Source: Paenibacillus harenae
GTDB taxonomy: Bacteria > Bacillota > Bacilli > Paenibacillales > Paenibacillaceae
Length of the DNA: 64,000 nt
Assembly (NCBI RefSeq): GCF_030812415.1
Contig: NZ_JAUSST010000001.1
Span: 682,001-746,000, forward strand
Reading direction: 5' to 3'
Within the stretch, counting starts at the first letter, position 1; each line of letters starts with the position of its first letter. Positions 35,027 to 42,588 of this stretch are shown piece after piece. The position numbers were made by a program, and so were the translations under genes. The notes under the pieces were generated by a model, which worked only from the letters and a program-made list of their open reading frames with translations, was not told where the DNA came from and searched no databases.

Positions 35027-35833
35027 TTACGTTTCGTTCCGTTCCCCCCGCCTTATCGGCAGCAGCTTCAAAAAACGTTGAATGTGCTCGTCCCAGTAGC
35101 TCCAATCATGTCCGCCCGGACCTTCCTCGTATACGAGCTCATAGCCGGCGTCCAAGCAGGCATCGCGAAACGATAAGTTATCCTCATATAGGAAATCTTC
35201 CGTCCCGCAGCATTGATAGAGAAGCGGCCTCGATGCGGATGAATCGGTTTGCTGCTTCATAATATGTATGAGATCGTTATCCGTGCCGCGAATCGAATTT
35301 TCGCCGAATATTTGTTCGAATAGCTGCTTGATTCCATGGATTGGGCTGGTGTCGCTCTCGATATGATTCACGAGGTCGACGGCTCCGGAGAGACTGCCCG
35401 CGGCAGCGAAACGGTCCGGATGACGAAGCGCCCACTTGAACGCGCCATATCCCCCCATGGACAAGCCCGCTACGAAGTTGTTCTCCCTCTCCTCCGACAA
35501 TGGGAAGAACGAGCGCGCGACGGCCGGCAGCTCCTCCGTCAAGAAGGTCCAATATTGATTGCCGTGCTTCATATCCGTATAGAAGCTTCGATGCACATTA
35601 GGCATGACGACCGCAAGGCCAAGCTCCGCGACATAACGTTCGATCGACGTTCTCCGCAGCCAAATCGTATCGTCGTCCGACAAGCCGTGCAGCAAATAAA
35701 GCGTTGGATGTTTCTTCTTCGAACCGACATTCCGGAGCCCGATCTGTCCGGTCGTTTCCTGGGGCAATATAACGGTCATCGATGTGCTAAGTCCGAGCGT
35801 TTCGGAGAAAAAATGACAAGTAATCAAAGCCAA
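35027..35833 (-). CDS. EstA-type alpha/beta-hydrolase esterase
   Basis: A 268-residue alpha/beta hydrolase of the tributyrin esterase/S-formylglutathione hydrolase-like group. [21 protein letters not shown] is the oxyanion-hole region, [16 protein letters not shown] carries the catalytic Ser, and [14 protein letters not shown] the catalytic His near the C-terminus. I choose TTG 35833 (MALITCHFF), seven bases after GGGAGGG; the upstream ATG at 35860 precedes the ribosome binding site. Such enzymes often deacetylate xylo-oligosaccharides, which would suit the arabinoxylan-related genes around it, but that is inference. Confidence 0.85.
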   Translation of the reverse strand: MALITCHFFSETLGLSTSMTVILPQETTGQIGLRNVGSKKKHPTLYLLHGLSDDDTIWLRRTSIERYVAELGLAVVMPNVHRSFYTDMKHGNQYWTFLTEELPAVARSFFPLSEERENNFVAGLSMGGYGAFKWALRHPDRFAAAGSLSGAVDLVNHIESDTSPIHGIKQLFEQIFGENSIRGTDNDLIHIMKQQTDSSASRPLLYQCCGTEDFLYEDNLSFRDACLDAGYELVYEEGPGGHDWSYWDEHIQRFLKLLPIRRGERNET

Positions 35834-35876
35834 CGCCAATCCCTCCCAAATAGGTAACATGCTTCAATGCTAGTCT

Positions 35877-35974
35877 AAGTTCACTAGTAATGTATCAGCA
35901 AAACGAACCGCTAGCAACTGACAATGTCACGCTTGCTCTCCCGCCGCTGCGATTGAAGTTTAGTTAGTGAACTT
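35877..35974. promoter_or_regulatory. Widely spaced perfect inverted repeat in a divergent intergenic region
   Basis: AAGTTCACTA (35877-35886) and TAGTGAACTT (35965-35974) are perfect reverse complements, 78 bases apart, between the divergent esterase and aldo/keto reductase genes. The pair looks like two binding sites for one regulator in opposite orientation. The regulator is not encoded next to it. Confidence 0.45.
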
Positions 35975-36008
35975 TTTTTCAGTGCTTATGCGCTTGAGAG
36001 AGGAGAGG

Positions 36009-36014
36009 TATAAT
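36009..36014 (+). promoter_or_regulatory. -10 box of the aldo/keto reductase gene
   Basis: A perfect TATAAT lies 42 bases before the start codon. The -35 position at 17 bases has only a weak TTATGC. Confidence 0.45.
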
Positions 36015-36055
36015 AGAATCCGTCAACCATTCGATCCATATGGAGGTATCGTGCA

Positions 36056-37033
36056 ATGAGAAAAATGCCGCTTGAAAAACGCGGAATATCGGACAGCCGG
36101 CTTGTGCTTGGCTGCATGGGCTTCGGAGGAGGCTGGAATCGCGACCCGTATACAACTGAACATATTAAGCAAGCGCAGGCAGCCGTAGAGGCGGCGCTGT
36201 CAATTGGCATAACGATGTACGACCACGCAGACATCTATACGATGGGCAAGGCGGAGGCTGTCTTCGGACAAGTACTGAAGCAGCAGCCGGACCTTCGCGA
36301 CAAGATCGTCATTCAGTCCAAATGCGGCATTGTATTGGCCGAAGACGGCAAACTGACCCGCTTCGATTTCTCGAAATCGCATATCCTAGAGTCGGTCGAC
36401 GGTACGCTTGATCGCCTCGGCATCGAATATTTGGACGTGCTCCTCTTGCATCGCCCCGATCCGTTGATGGAGCCGGAGGAAATCGCCGAGGCATTCGGCA
36501 TTCTGAAGCAAGCAGGCAAGGTTCGTCATTTCGGCGTCTCCAATATGAGCCCTGGACAAATTCGGTTCATTCAACGCGAGCTGCCTGACGAGCTGGTCGT
36601 CAACCAACTGGAGATGAACCTCGCTCGTCTCGATTGGCTCAACCAAGGCATCCACGTCAACCAGCAGGCTGGACTCGCATCAAACTTCGCCGAAGGATTA
36701 ATGGAATATATGCAAACCGAGAACATGCAAATTCAAGCTTGGGGTCCGCTCGCGCGCGGCAGATTTACAGGCAAACCATCGGACAATCCGTCCGCTGCGG
36801 AGCTTGCGACTACCGAGCTTGTCGCCAAGCTGGCGAAGCAGAATGAGACGACGCCGGAAGCGATCTCGCTGGGCTGGCTTATGCGCCATCCATCGCGCAT
36901 ACAGCCCGTTATTGGAAGCGCGAATCCGGAACGTATCATCGCTTGCAAGGACGCTATAGAACAAGCCGAGCTCATAACGCGGGAACAATGGAACGAGCTT
37001 TATGTCACGGCCCGCGGAGCTGTAATGCCTTAA
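36056..37033 (+). CDS. Aldo/keto reductase
   Basis: A 325-residue NADPH-dependent oxidoreductase with a TIM barrel. The catalytic tetrad is visible: Asp and Tyr in MYDHADIYTMG (residues about 56-66, with Tyr in the IYTMGK position), Lys in VIQSKCGI and His in DVLLLHRPDP. GSANPERI at the C-terminus binds the cofactor phosphate. It resembles the YdhF-type group. GGAGGT precedes the ATG. It reduces carbonyls of sugars or aldehydes; the natural substrate is unknown. Confidence 0.9.
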   Translation: MRKMPLEKRGISDSRLVLGCMGFGGGWNRDPYTTEHIKQAQAAVEAALSIGITMYDHADIYTMGKAEAVFGQVLKQQPDLRDKIVIQSKCGIVLAEDGKLTRFDFSKSHILESVDGTLDRLGIEYLDVLLLHRPDPLMEPEEIAEAFGILKQAGKVRHFGVSNMSPGQIRFIQRELPDELVVNQLEMNLARLDWLNQGIHVNQQAGLASNFAEGLMEYMQTENMQIQAWGPLARGRFTGKPSDNPSAAELATTELVAKLAKQNETTPEAISLGWLMRHPSRIQPVIGSANPERIIACKDAIEQAELITREQWNELYVTARGAVMP

Positions 37034-37197
37034 CGGACATTACACGCCGCAAACATTAATTATTTTTCATCTTTTTCTCATAATTGCTCATAATCCCCGA
37101 ATTAACCGCTTTCTCGCTCTCATACGGGCAAAAAGCCGTTTTTTGAGTGTGTTATAGTAAACTCATAAAACGAAACGCGAGGGGATATCCTGACATC

Positions 37198-37680
37198 ATG
37201 AGAAAAACAAACGTATTCAAAACGGTTGCAAAAGCGGGCATTTGCGCCGCCATCGTCCTGTCGGCATTTACTTTTGGTTCGAACTCGCAACACGCTCACG
37301 CAGCAACAACCGAATCGATCAAGCTCATTTCCGAAAGTAAAAATTTCATCGGCACGCCTTATAAGTACGGCGCACCGGCTGGCGTTACATACGCATTCGA
37401 TTGCTCGTCATTCACGCAGTTCATCTTCAAAGGATTCGACGTCAGCTTGCCGCGCACTTCAACGGCGCAAGCAACCGAAGGCGAGAAAGTGGCAAAGGGT
37501 TCTCTTAGCATGGGCGATCTCGTCTTCTTCAAAACGAACGGCAAGAGTATTAGCCATGTTGCGATCTATGCCGGCAACAATAAGATCGTTCATAGCTCCA
37601 GCAGCAAGGGCGTTACGCTCTCCAGTCTGAACAGCGGCTACTGGTCGAAGTACTATGTTACTGCACGGCGCGTCCTATAA
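37198..37680 (+). CDS. Secreted NlpC/P60 (C40) peptidoglycan endopeptidase
   Basis: A 160-residue protein with a signal peptide (basic MRKTNVFKT, hydrophobic core, cleavage near AHAA) and a single NlpC/P60 domain. The catalytic Cys is in YAFDCSSFTQFIF, the His in ISHVAIYAGN, and the third polar residue in IVHSSSSKG. These enzymes cut the D-Glu-meso-DAP bond of cell-wall peptides. I choose ATG 37198, after GAGGGG; an ATG 17 codons upstream would lengthen the basic region without need. There is no cell-wall-binding domain, so it may act in spores or be freely secreted. Confidence 0.9.
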   Translation: MRKTNVFKTVAKAGICAAIVLSAFTFGSNSQHAHAATTESIKLISESKNFIGTPYKYGAPAGVTYAFDCSSFTQFIFKGFDVSLPRTSTAQATEGEKVAKGSLSMGDLVFFKTNGKSISHVAIYAGNNKIVHSSSSKGVTLSSLNSGYWSKYYVTARRVL

Positions 37681-37703
37681 ACATACCAATGCAGCAACGC
37701 ACA

Positions 37704-37748
37704 CAGGGCTATCCCGCAATCACCTTAGAGTGACGCGAGATAGCCCTG
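37704..37748. terminator. Hairpin between convergent genes
   Basis: CAGGGCTATC (37704-37713) pairs with GATAGCCCTG (37739-37748). It lacks a strong U run on either strand, but its position between the convergent NlpC/P60 and AraC genes suggests a terminator. Confidence 0.55.
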
Positions 37749-37779
37749 ATTCATTACGCATAGCCCGAGCCGGCAGTCG

Positions 37780-38661
37780 CTATAACCCCATATGGCGCTG
37801 ACGATACTTAAGCGGCGTCGTTCCGACGACCCTTTTGAACGTATTGATGAAATAAGAAGCATTCGGATATCCGACATCCATCCCGATCCGCTCAACCGAA
37901 TAAACCGTCGTCTGCAGCAGACGGCATGCCTGCTTAATGCGCCTGACGGTCAAATAATCGGTAATGTGGCTTCCCGTCTCCTCGCGAAAAACGCGCGACA
38001 CATAATATTTGGACAGATGAAGCAGCTCGGCCAATTGCTCCAGCGTCACTTCTTCCGCGTAATGCGCTTCAATCCACTGCATAATTTGCTCCGAGTAACG
38101 AGACTTCCTCTCTATGCCCCGATCAGTTGCAGTTGCTTTCGCCTCTTCTCCGTCTCGCACGGCCGCTATGCAACCCATCAACTGCAGCAGCAGCATCGTA
38201 ATCTCTTCCGTGTCATATTCTCTTCTTCGGGCATCAAGGCTGCCATAGCTCCCGAAAATCGCTTCAAGCAGTCCCGTCTCCTCCTGCATATCGAATACTG
38301 TGCGGATATCTTGACCTTGCCACAGCTTATGAAAGAGCGCATGACGCTTCGGAAACGGCCGCAGCGCCTCCTCCGCCTGCGAAGGATCGACATATAGAAT
38401 CGTTCGCTCGAACGGCTCATCCGGCGCTACGTCGGCGTATATTTTATGCAACTGAAAAGGCTGGAACACGAACAGCATCCCCCGCCGCAGCTCATAAGTG
38501 CGCTGATCGACGATAATACTGCCTACTCCTTGATGGACAAATAAGATTTCCGTACATTGATGCCAATGATAATAACCCGGATAGTCCTTTTCTGAACGGG
38601 TTCGCCCACTCCAGCTCAGATGCTTGTCCTCGAATCGAACAGGTTCGAATAAAAAATTCAT
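37780..38661 (-). CDS. AraC family transcriptional regulator
   Basis: A 293-residue regulator with a cupin domain (YYHWHQCTEILFVHQGVG, then RRGMLFVFQPFQLHKIYAD) and the C-terminal AraC domain (VTLEQLAELLHLSKYYVSRV, YSVERIGMDVGYPNASYFIN). GGAGG precedes the ATG. Unlike the other AraC genes here it has no neighbouring sugar gene, so its target is unknown. The 210-base gap upstream to 38871 has no gene I can support. Confidence 0.9.
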   Translation of the reverse strand: MNFLFEPVRFEDKHLSWSGRTRSEKDYPGYYHWHQCTEILFVHQGVGSIIVDQRTYELRRGMLFVFQPFQLHKIYADVAPDEPFERTILYVDPSQAEEALRPFPKRHALFHKLWQGQDIRTVFDMQEETGLLEAIFGSYGSLDARRREYDTEEITMLLLQLMGCIAAVRDGEEAKATATDRGIERKSRYSEQIMQWIEAHYAEEVTLEQLAELLHLSKYYVSRVFREETGSHITDYLTVRRIKQACRLLQTTVYSVERIGMDVGYPNASYFINTFKRVVGTTPLKYRQRHMGL

Positions 38662-38871
38662 GACGCCTCCTGCTAATGCATAAATGCTTCCTTATCCTCA
38701 ATGTCTAGTATGGCGATATATATTGGTTTTGAAAAGACATCAAAATGAACGCATAACTGATTATTCCACATTGGAGCTCCCATTGCCGAAGTTGAAACAA
38801 AAAGGCTGTTGCAGAGAGTGCAATGAAGAAGATTCGAATAATGCCAAGCAGCATGGAGAAGACTAAGGCGG

Positions 38872-39564
38872 CTAAGCGTAAACGGATATGCCCGGTCTTA
38901 TTTGACCGATTTTGCCTTCCGCGAACGTTTTGCCGTTTCGGTCTCCTGACGCTTCTGACATATGTAAATCGTTGTAGTACGGATTTTTCACTTTAAGCCA
39001 GCTTCCGCTGTCTCCGGCCACGTATAAGCTATCCTTCCGCTTGCATGCGATCCCTTCCAAACCCGATTGCTTCACGAAATCGAACAGCGCTTTGCCTGCG
39101 CCATCGACATAAGGCAGCTGTTCGTAATAAGCGTTATTCTCAACAATTTGTTGTAGAAGCTGTTTTCGTTCCGATAGCGGCTTGTCCCGCATATCGATTC
39201 CATTATAATAGAGCACATCGAACACATAGAAATGAACGGGCATTAAACGCTTCGCATCTCGGATTGCCGGCTCTTTTCTCAGCTTAAAACGTTCGATCAG
39301 CATATCGAATTCGGTTTCCCCGGTTGTTGGGTTAATGCAAGCGACCTCTCCGTCCAACACAAAATCAGCCGGCTGGACAGCCGGTACATTAAGCAGCTCG
39401 GGATATTGCCGCGACACGTCGTTATGATGTTTCGTGTAAAGCGTTGCTTTATTTCCGATAAAAGAAAGCTGCAGGCGGTGTCCGTCGATCAACGGCTCGA
39501 ACAAGTAACGTTTTTCGTCAAACGGCAGCTTGCTCTCCGTCATCTGCATCGGTTTCAAAAACAT
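38872..39564 (-). CDS. ATP-dependent DNA ligase-like protein without the catalytic lysine
   Basis: A 230-residue nucleotidyltransferase-fold protein related to the ligase domain of LigD and to phage-type ATP ligases. Where ligases have the adenylation motif KxDG it has FEPLIDGHR, with Leu in place of the Lys that carries AMP. Other motifs are near normal: FVLDGEVACINP (motif III region), HFYVFDVLYYNG, GLEGIACKRKDS (motif IV) and GSWLKVKNP (motif V). The start at ATG 39564 follows GGGAGGGG; the frame is open 44 codons upstream but without a ribosome binding site. No OB-fold domain follows. It is probably not a ligase by the usual mechanism. Confidence 0.8.
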   Translation of the reverse strand: MFLKPMQMTESKLPFDEKRYLFEPLIDGHRLQLSFIGNKATLYTKHHNDVSRQYPELLNVPAVQPADFVLDGEVACINPTTGETEFDMLIERFKLRKEPAIRDAKRLMPVHFYVFDVLYYNGIDMRDKPLSERKQLLQQIVENNAYYEQLPYVDGAGKALFDFVKQSGLEGIACKRKDSLYVAGDSGSWLKVKNPYYNDLHMSEASGDRNGKTFAEGKIGQIRPGISVYA

Positions 39565-39752
39565 AGCCGTCCCCTCCCGTATACTTATTTTAGCATGGGA
39601 GCGCTCCAAATTAAGTCGGTAAATAAAGGTGCCGGACCGTAAATTTTGATGGCTAAATGAAGTAATCAATCTCAATCGATCGTATGAATCAACCATTCTC
39701 CTTGATCTTTTTTCCCATGGCCTACGCTATCCGCAATTAATGGTAAAAATAG

Positions 39753-39783
39753 CGAATAATCCTTTGAAAGCCTTCGCATAATA
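39753..39783 (+). promoter_or_regulatory. SigG-type forespore promoter of the SASP gene
   Basis: CGAATA (39753-39758) and CATAATA (39777-39783) are spaced by 18 bases, close to the SigG pattern TGAATA, 17-18 bases, CATACTA. It lies 25 bases before the start codon of the spore protein gene. Confidence 0.65.
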
Positions 39784-39808
39784 CTGACTAGAAGGAGGCT
39801 GATAAAAA

Positions 39809-40033
39809 ATGGCAAACAACAATAACAACAGCAGCAACCAAAGGCTTGTCGTACCCGGAGCTCGCGCAGCGCTTGAGCAAATGAAGTACGAGATCGCGCA
39901 AGAGCTGGGCATTCAACTTCCAGCCGACGGTTACTACGGCAACATGACCACGCGCGATATGGGCACGATCGGCGGAAACATAACGCGCCGTCTAATTCAA
40001 ATCGCTGAGCAGCAGCTCGCCGGTCGCTTCTAG
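39809..40033 (+). CDS. Alpha/beta-type small acid-soluble spore protein (SASP)
   Basis: A 74-residue SASP that coats DNA in the dormant spore and is degraded on germination. After an Asn/Ser-rich start (MANNNNNSSN) come GARAALEQMKYEIAQELGI, containing the GPR protease cleavage site, and NMTTRDMGTIGGNITRRLIQ, the DNA-binding helix. GAAGGAGG precedes the ATG. It is a single gene with a SigG promoter and its own terminator, direct evidence of a spore-former. Confidence 0.97.
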   Translation: MANNNNNSSNQRLVVPGARAALEQMKYEIAQELGIQLPADGYYGNMTTRDMGTIGGNITRRLIQIAEQQLAGRF

Positions 40034-40051
40034 TGCGACCCGCGCAATGCC

Positions 40052-40077
40052 GAGAGCGCCATTGCGCTCTCTTTTTG
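40052..40077 (+). terminator. Terminator of the SASP gene
   Basis: GAGAGCGC (40052-40059) pairs with GCGCTCTC (40064-40071), followed by TTTTT. It begins 19 bases after the stop codon. Confidence 0.9.
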
Positions 40078-40183
40078 CGTACAAAAGCCGAACTTCCCTT
40101 TATCCATAATTATCGGTAAAATAGAATAGAGTTGTCCTGTTACATACGTTATGCCATTCATTTGGAGAAAGGAATACCCTACT

Positions 40184-41374
40184 ATGATTATTCAGCCTAA
40201 ATCCCGCGGCTTTATTTGCACCACTGCACATCCGGAAGGCTGCGCCCGTCAAGTGCAGCGTCAAGTCGAATACGTAAAGTCGAAACCAGCAATCGAAGGA
40301 CCTCGCAACGTCCTTGTCGTAGGCGCTTCCACAGGCTACGGCTTAGCCTCGCGCATCGTGTCCTCCTTCGGAGCAGGCGCGAACACGATCGGCATTTATT
40401 TCGACAAAGCCGCAGAAGGCGCTCGAACCGCTTCCGCCGGCTGGTATAATTCCGCCGCATTCGAGCAAGCCGCTTCCGATGCCGGCGTGAAGTCGTACAG
40501 CATCGTTGGCGACGCTTTCTCCGACGAGATTAAAGCGAAAGCCATCGATCTGATCCGCGCGGAGCTTGGCCAAATTGATCTTGTTGTGTACAGCGTAGCA
40601 TCGCCGCGCCGCACGCATCCGGTAACGGGCGAGACGTTCTCCTCCGTTATCAAGCCGCTGGGCGGCACGTACACGAACAAGACCGTTAACTTCCACAACG
40701 GCGAAGTGACGCAAGCAACGATTGAGCCCGCTACCGCGGACGAGCTTCGTCAGACGATTGCTGTTATGGGCGGCGAAGATTGGCAAATGTGGATCGATCA
40801 GCTTCAAGCTGCGGGCGTCCTTGCCGAAGGCGCGACAACCGTCGCTTACTCTTATATCGGCCCAGCCATTACGCATGCCGTATATCGCGACGGAACGATC
40901 GGCGCAGCGAAGAACGATCTTGAAGCGACAGCGAAACGTCTTCATGAGCAGCTTCGTACGAGCGGCGGCCGCGCATACGTTTCGGTCAACAAAGCGCTGG
41001 TTACGCAATCGAGCTCCGCGATCCCTGTCGTGCCTCTGTACATCTCTGCGCTGTACAAGATCATGAAGGAAAACGGCACGCATGAAGGCTGCATCGAGCA
41101 AATGTACCGTCTATTCTCCGAGCGTCTCTACGGACCGGGGGAGACGGCCGTTGATGGGAAAGGGCTTATCCGAATCGACGATCTCGAGATGACGCCTGAG
41201 ATTCAAGCAGCCGTTGCAACGGTATGGGAGCAACTGACGACGGAGAACGTGTACGATCTATCGGATCTGGCCGGCTACCGCCGCGAGTTCTTCCAGCTGT
41301 TCGGCTTCGAAACGGACGGCATCGATTACGAAGCGGATACGAATCCGGAAGTGGATATACCGAACCTTCGTTAA
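40184..41374 (+). CDS. fabV: Trans-2-enoyl-ACP/CoA reductase FabV
   Basis: A 396-residue NADH-dependent enoyl reductase of the FabV/TER class, the usual length for the family. The N-terminal KSRGFICTTAHPEGC, the Rossmann loop VLVVGASTGYGLASRI and VVYSVASPRRTHP are diagnostic, and the catalytic Tyr and Lys of the long Y-x8-K motif are Tyr234 and Lys243 (YRDGTIGAAK). It reduces enoyl thioesters in fatty acid synthesis, and FabV enzymes are known for triclosan resistance. I choose ATG 40184 after AAAGGA; an ATG 11 codons earlier lacks a good site. Confidence 0.96.
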   Translation: MIIQPKSRGFICTTAHPEGCARQVQRQVEYVKSKPAIEGPRNVLVVGASTGYGLASRIVSSFGAGANTIGIYFDKAAEGARTASAGWYNSAAFEQAASDAGVKSYSIVGDAFSDEIKAKAIDLIRAELGQIDLVVYSVASPRRTHPVTGETFSSVIKPLGGTYTNKTVNFHNGEVTQATIEPATADELRQTIAVMGGEDWQMWIDQLQAAGVLAEGATTVAYSYIGPAITHAVYRDGTIGAAKNDLEATAKRLHEQLRTSGGRAYVSVNKALVTQSSSAIPVVPLYISALYKIMKENGTHEGCIEQMYRLFSERLYGPGETAVDGKGLIRIDDLEMTPEIQAAVATVWEQLTTENVYDLSDLAGYRREFFQLFGFETDGIDYEADTNPEVDIPNLR

Positions 41375-41389
41375 GGTTCGATCTAATAA

Positions 41390-41425
41390 AGAAGCGCTGG
41401 AGCTCCTAGAGTTCCAGCGCTTCTT
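41390..41425. terminator. Bidirectional terminator between fabV and the mannan locus
   Basis: AGAAGCGCTGGA (41390-41401) pairs perfectly with TCCAGCGCTTCT (41413-41424), followed by T on the plus strand and by a short A/T-rich stretch on the minus strand. It lies 15 bases after fabV and 13 bases after the SGNH gene. Confidence 0.8.
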
Positions 41426-41437
41426 GTATGACCAGGT

Positions 41438-42562
41438 TTATCGAATAATGCCTACCTTGGCAAGACGGAAGTTCGTTCCCGAGCAGTCCGGCCGGTTGCC
41501 ATGGATAATCTCCGCCTCGAACCGGTGTATGCCCGGCTTCCAATCGTCGCCGTAATAGCTAAGCCGATACCAACCGTCGGCGCTCACCCAGTCAGGCCGC
41601 TCCCGCTTCTCCGTCTGCCATTCTCCGCCGTCGATCCGGTAACGGAATTCCGCGGACGCCTTGCCGAAGTCGAACCCGAGCGCCAGCCCTCTCCCATCGA
41701 ATTCGAAGGAAAGACGGGCGCCGATAGCTGCCGTTTCCAATACGCGATCAATCCATTCGTAATACGGCCATCTGCGAATCGTCCAAGCTCCACTCGTACG
41801 AATGCTCTCCAGCGGAAGCTCGAATACATCATCCCAGCATTTCGGATCTAGAGGCGGCGGAAGTTCGCTGCTTGGCGCAAGGTTCGAGGCTTCATGCGCA
41901 TAGCCATCCGACGCCTCCATTAAAGCTCCCTCAAGCTCCTGCCGCAAATAATGGATGACGCTTGTTCCGTAGCTAAGACTTCCTCTGCTCGTTGGATGCA
42001 AGCCATCGGGCAGCCATTCCTCGTAGCGCATCAGTCCCCGCTTCACTTCCTCGAACGCATGCAAGCCCATCCAAACGGAGCCGATGCCGTAATGGTCGGC
42101 AAGCCGTTCGAACTCGGCAACCGTCTCCGGTACTGAGCCGCTTGCCATCGCTTCATACATGCCGGAGGAATACGTATACACAAGGACGACATCTCGCCTC
42201 CCGCTTGCAAGCAGCTGGCGTATAAGCCCTTCGCGCGACCGTCCGCGTTGCTCGGACGGCGTGCCCTCATCGTTAACGGCATATTCGACGAATACGAGAT
42301 CGCAGCCCCGATCGATCAAGTCCCGCTTCGCGCGAAATGCCGCCAGGTCGCTGCCCGTCGCACCGATTGCCGCATTCTCGACCGAGATGCGGGTGTCCGG
42401 GAATTGCTCCGCCAGCCATCCGATCACCGGCTCCGGCCAGTTATGCCTCGGCCTTGCATCGGTGATCGAACCGCCGATGAACCCGACCGTCAACCTGCCC
42501 TCGCGTATTTTGGCTCTCGTATGATTCAAGCTGCCCCTATGCTTCCATACCCGTAACGTCAT
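41438..42562 (-). CDS. SGNH/GDSL hydrolase with C-terminal beta domain, probable carbohydrate esterase
   Basis: A 374-residue cytoplasmic protein. Residues 1 to about 210 form an SGNH hydrolase: block I VGFIGGSITDA (Ser), block II AAIGATGSDLA (Gly), block III FVEYAVNDEG (Asn) and block V LPDGLHPTSRG (Asp, His). The C-terminal 130 residues are a jelly-roll-like beta domain with repeated Trp and Gly, as in two-domain acetyl esterases. As the last gene of the mannan locus it probably removes acetyl groups from imported mannan fragments. The neighbour upstream is the GH5 gene, 26 bases away. Confidence 0.82.
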   Translation of the reverse strand: MTLRVWKHRGSLNHTRAKIREGRLTVGFIGGSITDARPRHNWPEPVIGWLAEQFPDTRISVENAAIGATGSDLAAFRAKRDLIDRGCDLVFVEYAVNDEGTPSEQRGRSREGLIRQLLASGRRDVVLVYTYSSGMYEAMASGSVPETVAEFERLADHYGIGSVWMGLHAFEEVKRGLMRYEEWLPDGLHPTSRGSLSYGTSVIHYLRQELEGALMEASDGYAHEASNLAPSSELPPPLDPKCWDDVFELPLESIRTSGAWTIRRWPYYEWIDRVLETAAIGARLSFEFDGRGLALGFDFGKASAEFRYRIDGGEWQTEKRERPDWVSADGWYRLSYYGDDWKPGIHRFEAEIIHGNRPDCSGTNFRLAKVGIIR

Positions 42563-42588
42563 GCTAGACTTCTCCTCCGCTCATTCGC

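Noticed and set aside
38684..38866. 60-codon plus-strand frame ending in a Cys/Lys/Glu-rich tail
   Set aside because: Starts inside the AraC regulatory region without a ribosome binding site; the first half is unlike protein. The tail could be a gene remnant, but nothing supports a call.
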